Assembly: GCA_025927545.1 (NCBI GenBank)
Contig: JAICLE010000001.1
Span: 1 to 64,000 of the forward strand
Direction of reading: 5' to 3'
Length of the DNA: 64,000 nucleotides
Origin: Gemmatimonadales bacterium
GTDB taxonomy: Bacteria; Gemmatimonadota; Gemmatimonadetes; Gemmatimonadales; GWC2-71-9
The notes beneath the pieces were generated by a model that did no database searches, had not been told where the DNA came from, and worked only from the letters and a program-made list of their open reading frames with translations. A program made the translations under genes and the position numbers. Shown here piece by piece: positions 45,461 to 52,328 of this stretch. Positions within the stretch are counted from its first letter, which is position 1; every line of letters starts with the position of its first letter.

Positions 45461-46641
45461 CGCGTGGCTCCGGGCTCGTCCGCCCCGTTCACCACTTCGA
45501 CCACGCCGTGGCGTACGAGTCCGATATAGACGTTCTGGTCGGGGACGTCACCGTTGCCGTCGAAGGCGACCGTACCGGTCACGCCGGAGAAGGGAGGCGT
45601 GGCCGACCCCACCCCGGCGAGCGCGCGCCGGACGGCGGAACGGTCCGATCCCACCCGGGCGATCACATCACGCAGCAGATAGATGGCATCGTAGGTGGCC
45701 GCGGCCGGCTGATTGGGCATCCCGGCGTCCGGGTACTTCCGGTGAAATGCGGCCACGAAGCGCCGGTTGGCGGCGCTGGGGATCGCCGGGAAATAGGGGG
45801 AGCTGAGGTAGACGCCTTCTGCCAACGCACCGGCCTCCTGGATTCCCTCGAGACCGTCGCCGCCGAGCACCGGCATGGTGAGGCCGCGCTTCCGAGCCTG
45901 ACGCAACACCTCCTCGGCCTCGCTCCGGTTGCCCGCCACGAGGATGAACTCCGGCCGCTCGCCGCCCGCCAGGCGATCCATGTAGGGCGCGACGTCCGGC
46001 CGATCACCGAGGTAAGGGTCCACCGCCTGCAGGCTCCCGCCGAGTCGCGTGTACTCGGACACAAACGTCTGCCGGATCCCGCGGCCGTACTCGTCATTCA
46101 GGTACAGCACGGCGCCCCGGGTAAAGTGCAGGCGGTCGCGCACCCAGTGAGCGAGCACGGTGCCGTGTGCCTGATCGCTTGGGCAGATCCGGAAGGTGTA
46201 GGTACCGGCCCCGGTCACGTCGGGCGACGAGGACGAGGGACTGATCGCGACGACCGGATCGTCCCCACCGTTGTAGATGGGCGCCGCCGCCAGCGTCATC
46301 CCCGAGAACAGGTGGCCGACGACGGCGGAGGCGTCGGAGGAGTAGAGATCGCTGGCGACGAAGACGGCGGAGTCGGGATCGGCGTAGTCGTCCCGGGTGA
46401 TGAGCTCGAGGCGGCGCCCAGCGATGCCGCCGGCGGCGTTAATCTCCTCCGCGGCAAGCTCAGCGGCCTCCTTCATCGGAAGGCCGATCGGATCGCTGAA
46501 CGAGCCGGCGACGCCGATGCGGACCACGCCGGAATCTCCGCGCTGGCACGAGCCGGCGAGTGCGGCGGCGAGGAGCAGCCCGCCCACGCGCGGCGCAAAT
46601 AGCCTCAGTCGATCGGACAATGGCAAGAGCGGCTCCCGCAC
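45457..46641 (-). CDS. LivK-like periplasmic solute-binding lipoprotein
   Basis: A 394-residue leucine-binding-protein-type receptor, lipid-anchored (ALAGSC, Cys about 32). The fold opens [41 protein letters not shown], recognisable from [14 protein letters not shown], and includes [16 protein letters not shown] and [15 protein letters not shown]. No ABC permease or ATPase gene is near; instead the chemoreceptor gene overlaps its stop, which suggests a sensory rather than a transport role. Start GTG 46641 precedes the signal peptide; no strong ribosome-binding site. Confidence 0.88.
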   Translation of the reverse strand: MREPLLPLSDRLRLFAPRVGGLLLAAALAGSCQRGDSGVVRIGVAGSFSDPIGLPMKEAAELAAEEINAAGGIAGRRLELITRDDYADPDSAVFVASDLYSSDASAVVGHLFSGMTLAAAPIYNGGDDPVVAISPSSSSPDVTGAGTYTFRICPSDQAHGTVLAHWVRDRLHFTRGAVLYLNDEYGRGIRQTFVSEYTRLGGSLQAVDPYLGDRPDVAPYMDRLAGGERPEFILVAGNRSEAEEVLRQARKRGLTMPVLGGDGLEGIQEAGALAEGVYLSSPYFPAIPSAANRRFVAAFHRKYPDAGMPNQPAAATYDAIYLLRDVIARVGSDRSAVRRALAGVGSATPPFSGVTGTVAFDGNGDVPDQNVYIGLVRHGVVEVVNGADEPGATR

Positions 46642-46815
46642 TCGAGCGTTGTTTCGTAAGGTCTTTGGAGAGAAGGGTTTGCAGCCGTCATCCGGGGTGC
46701 GGCAGAACCCCGCAAACGGCCGAGGTGCAAATCGCGTACTAAAGGCGGGAGTGCGGCGGGAGGTGCGGTGTGGCTATCGGGTGGGGGCGAGGAACCACAT
46801 GAGGCGCCGGATGCG

Positions 46816-47349
46816 TCAGCCGCGGCCGCGGCCCCAGCGGTCCAGCACGCGGCCATCCACCAGGCTGACGGAGGCCATTCGCCCACCGCGCTCCACGCGC
46901 CAGGTGAGGCGCAGCATTCGGCCGGCTCGTACCCACTGCATCATCGATTGCGAGCCTTGGATGGAGGCACCCACGCGTCCATACCGGCGCTCGATTTGGT
47001 CGCGCCAGTGCTCGAGTCGGGCGCCGGCGGCGCCACCGGAGATCGTGATCACGCTGGCGATGCTGTCAACCGCCGAGATCCACAGGTTCACGGGGCCGCC
47101 GAGCGCGGGATCATCGATGGACGAGCGGCACTCGCTCACACGCCGGTCGGCTCTGGCACCCTCACAATGGAGCCGGCCATCGAGGCTCCGCACCAGAGCG
47201 TCAAGCTCGGCGAGATGCGCGCCGGCGCGGAAACCGTGGAACTCGAGGGCCGCGGTGTCCGCCGGTGCGGACGCGAAACTGGCGGCGCCGGCGGGCTGGA
47301 CCGGCACCGCGAAGAGCACGAGCAGTGCAAGGCCGTGAGCTGGTGACAT
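46816..47349 (-). CDS. Secreted hypothetical protein
   Basis: A 177-residue protein with a signal peptide (LALLVLFAVPVQPAGA). The mature part has two cysteines (HCEGAR, SECRSS) about 12 residues apart that may form a disulphide, and a beta-rich region (VNLWISAVDSIASVITISGG), ending with basic residues. No family recognised. ATG 47349 lies 32 bp beyond the csp terminator. Confidence 0.6.
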   Translation of the reverse strand: MSPAHGLALLVLFAVPVQPAGAASFASAPADTAALEFHGFRAGAHLAELDALVRSLDGRLHCEGARADRRVSECRSSIDDPALGGPVNLWISAVDSIASVITISGGAAGARLEHWRDQIERRYGRVGASIQGSQSMMQWVRAGRMLRLTWRVERGGRMASVSLVDGRVLDRWGRGRG

Positions 47350-47380
47350 GTGTTGGGAGCCCTCGACGACAGATAGCCTG

Positions 47381-47403
47381 CCCCTCGCCGCATCGGCGAG
47401 GGG
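47381..47403 (-). terminator. Terminator hairpin of the cold shock gene
   Basis: CCCCTCGCCG, CAT, CGGCGAGGGG: a perfect 10-bp stem with a 3-nt loop, 55 bp after the csp stop. The tail is only weakly T-rich. Confidence 0.6.
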
Positions 47404-47458
47404 CCGGGTTGAACCAGAAGCTGCGTCGGAACGGGAACGGCGCCGAGCGCCGGGAATT

Positions 47459-47659
47459 TCAGACCTTGCGGACGTTCGAGGCCTGGAGCCCCTTGGGGCC
47501 TTCCACTACCTCGAATTCCACGTTGTCTCCCTCGGCGAGGGAGCGGAAACCCTCGGCGATGATGGCGGTGTGGTGAACGAAAACATCCTTGCCGCCGTCC
47601 TGCGCGATGAATCCGAACCCCTTTGCGTCATTGAACCACTTGACCGTGCCCTTCGCCAT
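47459..47659 (-). CDS. cspA: Cold shock protein (CspA family)
   Basis: A 66-residue OB-fold RNA chaperone. RNP1 is KGFGFI and RNP2 VFVHHTA; the start [14 protein letters not shown] and end [10 protein letters not shown] are canonical. ATG 47659 has AGAGG 9 bp upstream. The gene has a long structured 5' leader, as cspA genes do elsewhere, and its own terminator. Confidence 0.96.
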   Translation of the reverse strand: MAKGTVKWFNDAKGFGFIAQDGGKDVFVHHTAIIAEGFRSLAEGDNVEFEVVEGPKGLQASNVRKV

Positions 47660-47809
47660 TGTTGCAACCTCTTGAAAGGGAGCCCGCGGGCTCCGGGGAA
47701 ACCCCCGGCCTCCATAGCCGGGTGAAAACGCCCCAAGAAAAAGCCGCCCGGTTAGAACGCCCGGCCGGCCGGCGATGACTCAATCATGCAAGGGATGGAC
47801 TTCGCGGAG
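47660..47809 (-). promoter_or_regulatory. Long structured 5' leader and -10 of the cold shock gene
   Basis: On the minus strand TATGCT (47809-47804) fits the local -10 pattern and would give a leader of about 138 nt. The leader contains a perfect 16-bp palindrome GGAGCCCGCGGGCTCC (47679-47694) 20 bp before ATG and another GC-rich arm (CCGGCCGGCCGG). The layout is that of cold-regulated csp leaders. Confidence 0.45.
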
Positions 47810-47891
47810 CATAAACCAAGGTCATGCGCGCTCAGGGATTTGTCAATATGGCGCTTGGGGGTGGCAGGACTTCCGATTCGGCCTTCCACGC

Positions 47892-48413
47892 CTACCGCAA
47901 AACCACACCTGCGGCCCGCAGCTCGTGGTCGAGCAGCCACCGCTTCCGGGCGAGCCCGCCGCCGTAGCCTACCAGAGAGCCGTCCTTTCCCACGACCCGA
48001 TGGCAGGGAATCAGAATCGCGAGGTGATTGGCCGCCACGAGCCATCCGATCTGCCGCGGATGTAGCCGGGTGGCGCGGGCGATGTCATCATACGAGCGGG
48101 TCTCGCCAAGCGGGATTTTGCGGAGCGCCCGGGAGACCGCCATTTGGGCCGGAGACAGCTCGAACCAGCGCTTCAGGTATTCCGGAAACGGAAACGGGCG
48201 GGGCGAACCGGCGAAGTACTCTTCCAACCAGGTGGTGGTGCTCCGGCACGGTCCCTGACCGATGTGCAGCTCGGGGATAGCGGAGCGGAGACGCACCGCC
48301 CACTTCACCGAGGCCGCGCGGTGCGGGAACTCGATCACCAGCGGGCCCGCCTCGCACTCGACCACCGTCAGCGCGCCGACCGGCGAACCGTACGTCGTCC
48401 ATTCCACGTGCAT
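47892..48413 (-). CDS. ogt: Methylated-DNA--protein-cysteine methyltransferase
   Basis: A 173-residue suicide DNA-repair protein that removes O6-alkyl groups from guanine. The active cysteine lies in AILIPCHRVVGKDGSLVGYGGG (PCHRVV, about residue 145) and the DNA-binding helix-turn-helix is around IARATRLHPRQIGWLVAAN. The N-terminal ribonuclease-H-like half is present, so it is full length, of Ogt type. ATG 48413 is preceded by GGAGG; a TACCTT hexamer near 48444-48449 could be its -10. A long frame upstream is spurious. Confidence 0.94.
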   Translation of the reverse strand: MHVEWTTYGSPVGALTVVECEAGPLVIEFPHRAASVKWAVRLRSAIPELHIGQGPCRSTTTWLEEYFAGSPRPFPFPEYLKRWFELSPAQMAVSRALRKIPLGETRSYDDIARATRLHPRQIGWLVAANHLAILIPCHRVVGKDGSLVGYGGGLARKRWLLDHELRAAGVVLR

Positions 48414-48512
48414 GAGGGCCTCCGAAGCTGCCTGCCTCGCCCAAAGGTAGCCCGCGGGCCGCGGGCTGGCCAATTCGTGAGCACGGCTCTGACGCCCGGC
48501 GGGTGCTTTACT

Positions 48513-48518
48513 TACATT
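48513..48518 (+). promoter_or_regulatory. -10 element of a leaderless promoter (48525 gene)
   Basis: TACATT, 6 bp (TGTGTC), ATG 48525; no Shine-Dalgarno. Confidence 0.6.
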
Positions 48519-48524
48519 TGTGTC

Positions 48525-49136
48525 ATGACATCGCCTCAGACACTCGTGGTGCGCACGTTCACGGACCGCGCCGAAGGCCTGTCGCACTTCGTGCTCCGGG
48601 CCGGCGAGGCACCTCGGCTCCTCGCCTTCGACGATGCCCTGGGTTGCCCGGTCGAAACTGCGCTGGCGGCGCTCGAGTGGACCGGGGTGGTCGGCATCCT
48701 GCTGGATGACGACATGCTTCACGCGGCGCGACTCACCAGCGAGACCGCGGCGGCCGTCATCGAGCGCAAGGGCGCCGAGGGACGCCGCTTCGTGTATCTC
48801 GGTCCCCGGCTGGACGCGCCCCCAATGGACGTGTTCGAAGGGGCCGTGCTGTTCGACGAGCCCGGCGTGAAGGCCGTAGAGTTTACCCAGCGGGCGCACG
48901 CTCTGGCCCACTTTCTCCGCGCCACCGCCGGGGCGGGAGCGCTGCTGGCTTTGCTGGGCCGGCGGGCGCCCGAGCTCCGGCACCTGCGTCGCTGGCTGGG
49001 CGCGATCATCCAGGAGCTCGACATTCCCCGCCCCCTCGTCGCCGGCTGGTTCGCCGCCAGCTCGGCCGGGTGCCTCTTTGCCAGCTCGGAGGCTGAGCCG
49101 ACGTACCGGTACGTCGAGGTCGGCCTCGAGCCCTGA
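48525..49136 (+). CDS. Hypothetical protein
   Basis: A 203-residue, probably cytoplasmic protein with no signal peptide or membrane helix. It reads as an alternating alpha/beta fold (TLVVRTFTD, VVGILLDDDM, RRFVYLGPRLD) with a helical C-terminal third (LRHLRRWLGAIIQELDI) and ends in TYRYVEVGLEP. I recognise no family. It is divergent from ogt with 111 bp between starts. The leaderless promoter fixes the start. A terminator lies 136 bp downstream. Confidence 0.65.
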   Translation: MTSPQTLVVRTFTDRAEGLSHFVLRAGEAPRLLAFDDALGCPVETALAALEWTGVVGILLDDDMLHAARLTSETAAAVIERKGAEGRRFVYLGPRLDAPPMDVFEGAVLFDEPGVKAVEFTQRAHALAHFLRATAGAGALLALLGRRAPELRHLRRWLGAIIQELDIPRPLVAGWFAASSAGCLFASSEAEPTYRYVEVGLEP

Positions 49137-49157
49137 GGGTGGGGGGCTTCGGCAGGG

Positions 49158-49234
49158 AATGTGGATTCACATCTCCACATTGTGTGGACGGCACGAGCTA
49201 GGCTGAGGGGTGAGCCGCGTTTAGGTATCCACAT
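49158..49234. promoter_or_regulatory. Cluster of TCCACA/TGTGGA motifs (DnaA-box-like)
   Basis: Four TCCACA cores in 77 bp: inverted at 49160, direct at 49174, inverted at about 49182, direct at 49228. The last, GTATCCACA, matches the DnaA box TTATCCACA at 8 of 9 positions. AATGTGG and CCACATT (49158-49164, 49175-49181) also form a dyad. It could bind DnaA or be the 3' structure of the preceding gene. Confidence 0.35.
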
Positions 49235-49271
49235 CCCGAGCAGGCTGAGACAGCGTAACCCGAATAAAATC

Positions 49272-49310
49272 AGGCACTTGCGACTTGCTCGCAGGTGCCT
49301 ATCTTTGTTC
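49272..49310 (+). terminator. Intrinsic terminator
   Basis: AGGCACTTGCGA, CTTGC, TCGCAGGTGCCT: a 12-bp stem with one G-U pair, followed by ATCTTTGTT. It probably ends transcription from the 48525 gene. The T-rich tail doubles as the -10 (TATCTT) of the RNA candidate that follows. Confidence 0.7.
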
Positions 49311-49311
49311 T

Positions 49312-49740
49312 ACGCGCTCCGTTGGATGCGTGCTGGGGCCCCGAGCCTCAGTGACGGCTGGCAGAGCGGGTTCGAGCGGGATATCAGGGGAGAAGGCCGA
49401 CGCAACCAAGGGCTCAGGTCTTCGTCGATCTTGGTGATCACCCCGGCTCGAACAGGTGAAGCCAGTCGCGTGCTTCACCCGCTCCGATCTGGCGCCTCGG
49501 AGTGCAGTGCGAACGGTCGGTCCGCGACCCGATCTGACTCGCAGCGCTCGAATGGACGAACCAGGTGAGATGGCCATCCCATCTGGGGATCAAAGCCAAG
49601 GCTCCACCGCGCCCTCCCGAGCGGCGAATCAGCCAACCGGTGGCAGGTGGAAGAAGAACGGCGGCAGCAATGCCCCGACCTCGGGATAATCCATGCGTGG
49701 GACGGCCGCCTAGCCACGACTAGGCGGCCGTTCCGTTTTT
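49312..49740 (+). ncRNA. Candidate structured non-coding RNA, about 430 nt, class unknown
   Basis: TATCTT (49300-49305) with 6 bp spacing predicts a start at A49312, and a strong terminator ends at 49740. No convincing protein is encoded. Helices seen in order: long-range closing pairs TGGAT/ATCCA (49323-49327 with 49689-49693) and CCCGAG/CTCGGG (49340-49345 with 49680-49685); GTTCGAGC-GGG with its complement (49370-49380 with 49442-49453, one bulge) enclosing ACCAAG/CTTGGT; GGTGAAGC/GCTTCACC (49455-49479); CTCCGA/TCGGAG (49482-49502); GGTCG/CGACC (49515-49529); AGATGG/CCATCT (49568-49584); CCACCG/CGGTGG (49604-49643); and GGCA-GCAA-TGCC, a GNRA tetraloop. The signature sequences of RNase P RNA, tmRNA, SRP RNA and 6S RNA were not found. 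Structure is hand-derived. Confidence 0.5.
49702..49740 (+). terminator. Strong intrinsic terminator
   Basis: ACGGCCGCCTAG, CCACGA, CTAGGCGGCCGT: a perfect 12-bp stem followed by TCCGTTTTT. It abuts the convergent HD-domain gene (stop at 49741). Confidence 0.9.
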
Positions 49741-50742
49741 CTACCGTCTGTTGTTCGTTCCCGCTTCGTTCGCCCCCCAATCGCTGCCACCCCGGTACGC
49801 GCGCCGGCGATCAAGTTGCCATAGCGTCCGGGCGCTCACCAGCGCCTCTCCGGTGAAGTTGTCGGGATCGACGAGCGCGGCGGCCATGCTGGCCGTCTTG
49901 GCGCTGGCGTTGTCCGCGAAGTGGAGCACCTCCGCCTCGAGCGTCATCGGCGGCACCGCGGCGCCGAATTCCGGCTTGCCGTGGTGAGACGCGATGAGAT
50001 GGTGCAGGATCGTGAGCTCGCGGTCGGTACACGGCGCGGGGTTCTCCCGACCGACACGGCGGTCGAGCATGAGAAGGCCGAGGGCGACGTGGCCGAGCAG
50101 CGCGCCGCACTCCGTGACCTCGAAGGCTCCTTCCCACCGGTAGGACTCCAGCTTGCCAATGTCATGCAGCAGCGCGCCGGCAAGGACGAGCTCTGGGTCG
50201 GCGCGGCACACCTTGCCGATGGCGCGCCCGATGGCCGCGACTTCGCAGGTGTGCTTGAGCAGGCCGCCGAGCTCCGCGTGGTGCCCGGCGGTGCTCGCCG
50301 GGCACGCTTCGTAGCGTCGGCGGAAATCGTCATCGGCATAGAACAGGTCGAGCAGACGCCGGAGTCGGGGCCGCTGGACTTCGCCACGCCAGCGGTCGAG
50401 GGTGTCCCAGTAGGGGGCCACCTCGCCCACGGAGGGGAGGAGCTGGCGCCAGTCGATCGTGCCGCGCGGCAGCACCCGGATGGAGCTGACCTTGAGTTGG
50501 CGCCGCCCGTTGTACTGCCCGACCTCACCGATGACCTGGGCCACATCGCCCCGCGCGACTCCCGCGATACGCGGTTGATCCTCCGCCCAGAACGGCGCGG
50601 TAACCAGCTGGCCGTGACAATTGCCGAGCGTGAGCGTGGTGAAGCCGCCGCGGGCCGACTCGCGCTGATCGATCTCGAGCACGAGCAGCGAATCCTGCAC
50701 GCGGTCGCCGAGGGCCAACTGCTTCAGGTCGGGTGGTGGCAT
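49741..50742 (-). CDS. OB-fold and HD-domain protein (YhaM-like 3'-5' exoribonuclease)
   Basis: A 333-residue protein. An N-terminal OB-type nucleic-acid-binding domain (about 10-95: FTTLTLGNCHGQLVTAPFW, GEVGQYNGRRQLKVSSI) is joined to an HD domain (about 150-300) with His in GGLLKHTCEVA, the metal motif LLHDIGKLES and a later ILHHLIASHHGKPEFG. The order matches YhaM/CBF1-type 3'-5' exonucleases that trim RNA. ATG 50742 gives the family start; an upstream TATCTT would make a 23-nt leader. Convergent with the structured RNA, divergent from the YceI fusion gene. Confidence 0.85.
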   Translation of the reverse strand: MPPPDLKQLALGDRVQDSLLVLEIDQRESARGGFTTLTLGNCHGQLVTAPFWAEDQPRIAGVARGDVAQVIGEVGQYNGRRQLKVSSIRVLPRGTIDWRQLLPSVGEVAPYWDTLDRWRGEVQRPRLRRLLDLFYADDDFRRRYEACPASTAGHHAELGGLLKHTCEVAAIGRAIGKVCRADPELVLAGALLHDIGKLESYRWEGAFEVTECGALLGHVALGLLMLDRRVGRENPAPCTDRELTILHHLIASHHGKPEFGAAVPPMTLEAEVLHFADNASAKTASMAAALVDPDNFTGEALVSARTLWQLDRRRAYRGGSDWGANEAGTNNRR

Positions 50743-50771
50743 GCCGGAACTCGGGTGTGGGAAGTGGCCAG

Positions 50772-50777
50772 AAGATA
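50772..50777 (-). promoter_or_regulatory. Candidate -10 of the OB/HD gene
   Basis: Minus strand TATCTT; a start near 50765 gives a leader of about 23 nt. Confidence 0.4.
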
Positions 50778-50808
50778 GGGCCGTCTGTCTCCCGCCGGAA
50801 CTCGGCTG

Positions 50809-50814
50809 TAGCTT
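50809..50814 (+). promoter_or_regulatory. -10 element of a leaderless promoter (YceI fusion gene)
   Basis: TAGCTT, 6 bp (GGAGCC), ATG 50821. The 6 bp include GGAG, but too close to the ATG to serve as a Shine-Dalgarno. Confidence 0.5.
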
Positions 50815-50820
50815 GGAGCC

Positions 50821-51762
50821 ATGGCCCCGATGCACCTGCTCGTGCTCGAGCGCGACCCCGTGCGCCGCGAGGCACTCATCGGAGTGCTGCGCGCCGCCGG
50901 CCACCATGCGGTGGCGGCGCCGGACCCCTCGGCTGCCGCGGCCGCGATCGGCCAGCCGGGGTTCGACGCGCTGGTTCTCGACCTCGGGCTGCCGGAGTTG
51001 GACCCGGCGCGGCTCCGCGAGGCGCTGGTCCCGGCCGAAGCGGCGGCGCCAGGCACGCTGGACGCAGCCGAGCGCCGGCACATTGCCCTGGCGCTCCGCC
51101 ACACCGGCGGCAACAAACGGCAGGCGGCGCTGGTGCTCGGGATCTCCCGGTCGACGCTGCTTCACAAGGTGCGCAAGTATGGGCTGGCGGCCGCTCGCGT
51201 GGTGGCGGTTACACTGGTGCTGCTCACGCAGCCGACCGCCACGAGGGCTCAGGAGACTCCGGTGCCGCCCGGGCGAGTCAAGTCCGGCACGCTGTCATTT
51301 GACGGCCACGGCACCCCCGGTGACTTCATCGGACGGACCAGCACGGTATCCGGCGAGATGACCGGCGCTAGCGGCCTGGCCGGGGTGCGGGGCTGGGTCG
51401 AGGCTCCCGTGCGGACGCTGGTGACGGGGAACGGCCGCCGCGACCGGGACCTCGCGAAATCCATGGAGCCGGAAAAGTATCCCAATTTGCGATTCGACCT
51501 GCGCGGCGTGAGGACCAGGGCGGGCACTTCCGACAGCTTGCCTGTCATGCTCGAAGGCGCCCTCAGGATTCATGGAGTAAGCCGCGACGTCGCGCTTCCC
51601 GGCTACGTGCGCGCCGAGGGAGGGGCGCTGCGGGTGCGGACCGATTTCCCACTGAACCTCAAGGACTATCGGATCGGCGGGCTGTCGAAGCTGCTCGGAG
51701 CGCTCAAGATGGACGAGCACATCGAGGTGCACGTCGACCTGACCTTTGCCCCGGGGGCCTGA
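50821..51762 (+). CDS. Fusion: truncated receiver, Fis-type HTH, hydrophobic segment, YceI domain
   Basis: A 313-residue protein with an architecture I do not know. Residues 4-65 look like the first half of a response-regulator receiver (LLVLERDPVRREALI, Asp54 in LVLDLGLPE), without the rest. Residues 78-122 are a Fis/NtrC-type helix-turn-helix (RHTGGNKRQAALVLGISRST). Residues 124-144 (RVVAVTLVLLTQ to ATRAQ) resemble a signal peptide or short membrane anchor. Residues 147-313 are a YceI-like lipocalin domain (SGTLSFDGHG, YPNLRFDLRGV, LPLNLKDY-like end). It could be a membrane-tethered one-component regulator sensing a lipid or quinone, or a regulator gene fused to a former secreted yceI; an internal GTG (51199) could still start the latter. 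No frameshift is evident. Confidence 0.75.
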   Translation: MAPMHLLVLERDPVRREALIGVLRAAGHHAVAAPDPSAAAAAIGQPGFDALVLDLGLPELDPARLREALVPAEAAAPGTLDAAERRHIALALRHTGGNKRQAALVLGISRSTLLHKVRKYGLAAARVVAVTLVLLTQPTATRAQETPVPPGRVKSGTLSFDGHGTPGDFIGRTSTVSGEMTGASGLAGVRGWVEAPVRTLVTGNGRRDRDLAKSMEPEKYPNLRFDLRGVRTRAGTSDSLPVMLEGALRIHGVSRDVALPGYVRAEGGALRVRTDFPLNLKDYRIGGLSKLLGALKMDEHIEVHVDLTFAPGA

Positions 51763-51779
51763 GCACGCGGGCCACGCGC

Positions 51780-52202
51780 TCACGGCACAATGCGCACGCG
51801 GCCGAGTCGGGAGACGACGACCGTGCGCACCACCGCGCCGCGGCTCAGCTGGAACGACGCGTTGCTCAGCCCCATGCTCAGCCCCACCGGTGAGAAGGTG
51901 ATGCGCCGCTCGGGGCCGGCAAGCACCACCTGGCTGGCGGCCGGGCCCGGAGCGTGCCAGAACTCGGCGGCGCCCCGAGGCCGCATGGCGAGGTCGGTGG
52001 CATTCACGGTGAGCTCGACGACCTGGCTCCGGAGCACGGCGGCGATCCGCGCACGACGGTGGGCCGCGACGATCTCGTGAGCGGCGCGGTCCACGGCGAG
52101 GCTATCTGCCAGACGGCTGGCGCGGGGGAGGGCAATGCCGAAAAGCAGCCCCATGATGGCGAGGACGAGGGCGAGCTCGAGGAGGGTGGTGCCGCGTTGC
52201 AT
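51780..52202 (-). CDS. Type IV prepilin/pseudopilin-like protein (GspH/FimT type)
   Basis: A 140-residue protein whose N-terminus MQRG-TTLLELALVLAIMGLLFG is a class III signal peptide: short basic leader, Gly at -1, Glu at +5 and a long hydrophobic helix. The mature residue is Thr instead of the usual Phe, which may affect methylation. A GspH/FimT-like beta domain follows. It would be processed by a prepilin peptidase and join a minor pilus or secretion pseudopilus; no other pilus gene is here. ATG 52202 is set by the TACCGT leaderless promoter. Confidence 0.8.
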   Translation of the reverse strand: MQRGTTLLELALVLAIMGLLFGIALPRASRLADSLAVDRAAHEIVAAHRRARIAAVLRSQVVELTVNATDLAMRPRGAAEFWHAPGPAASQVVLAGPERRITFSPVGLSMGLSNASFQLSRGAVVRTVVVSRLGRVRIVP

Positions 52203-52208
52203 GGGTGC

Positions 52209-52214
52209 ACGGTA
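52209..52214 (-). promoter_or_regulatory. -10 element of a leaderless promoter (prepilin gene)
   Basis: Minus strand TACCGT, 6 bp (GCACCC), ATG 52202. Confidence 0.4.
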
Positions 52215-52328
52215 CCTCTGTTCACCCGCCCGATCGGGACCCAATTTCCGCTAGGGGCTGCCGGAAATTGCGTCCCCTTGCCTGGGGGGCGCCCGGTCGC
52301 GATACTAGCTCTGTACCCCAACCTCCTG

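Noticed and set aside
49456-49689. 77-residue open frame inside the structured region
   Set aside because: No ribosome-binding site, composition of random GC-rich frame (many R, S, P, G), and it cuts across several helices.
49312-49740. RNase P RNA, tmRNA, SRP RNA or 6S RNA
   Set aside because: Conserved RNase P core (GAAAGTCC, ACAGAA), tmRNA ends and tag frame, SRP GGAA-loop with AGCAG, and the 6S bubble layout were all looked for and not found.
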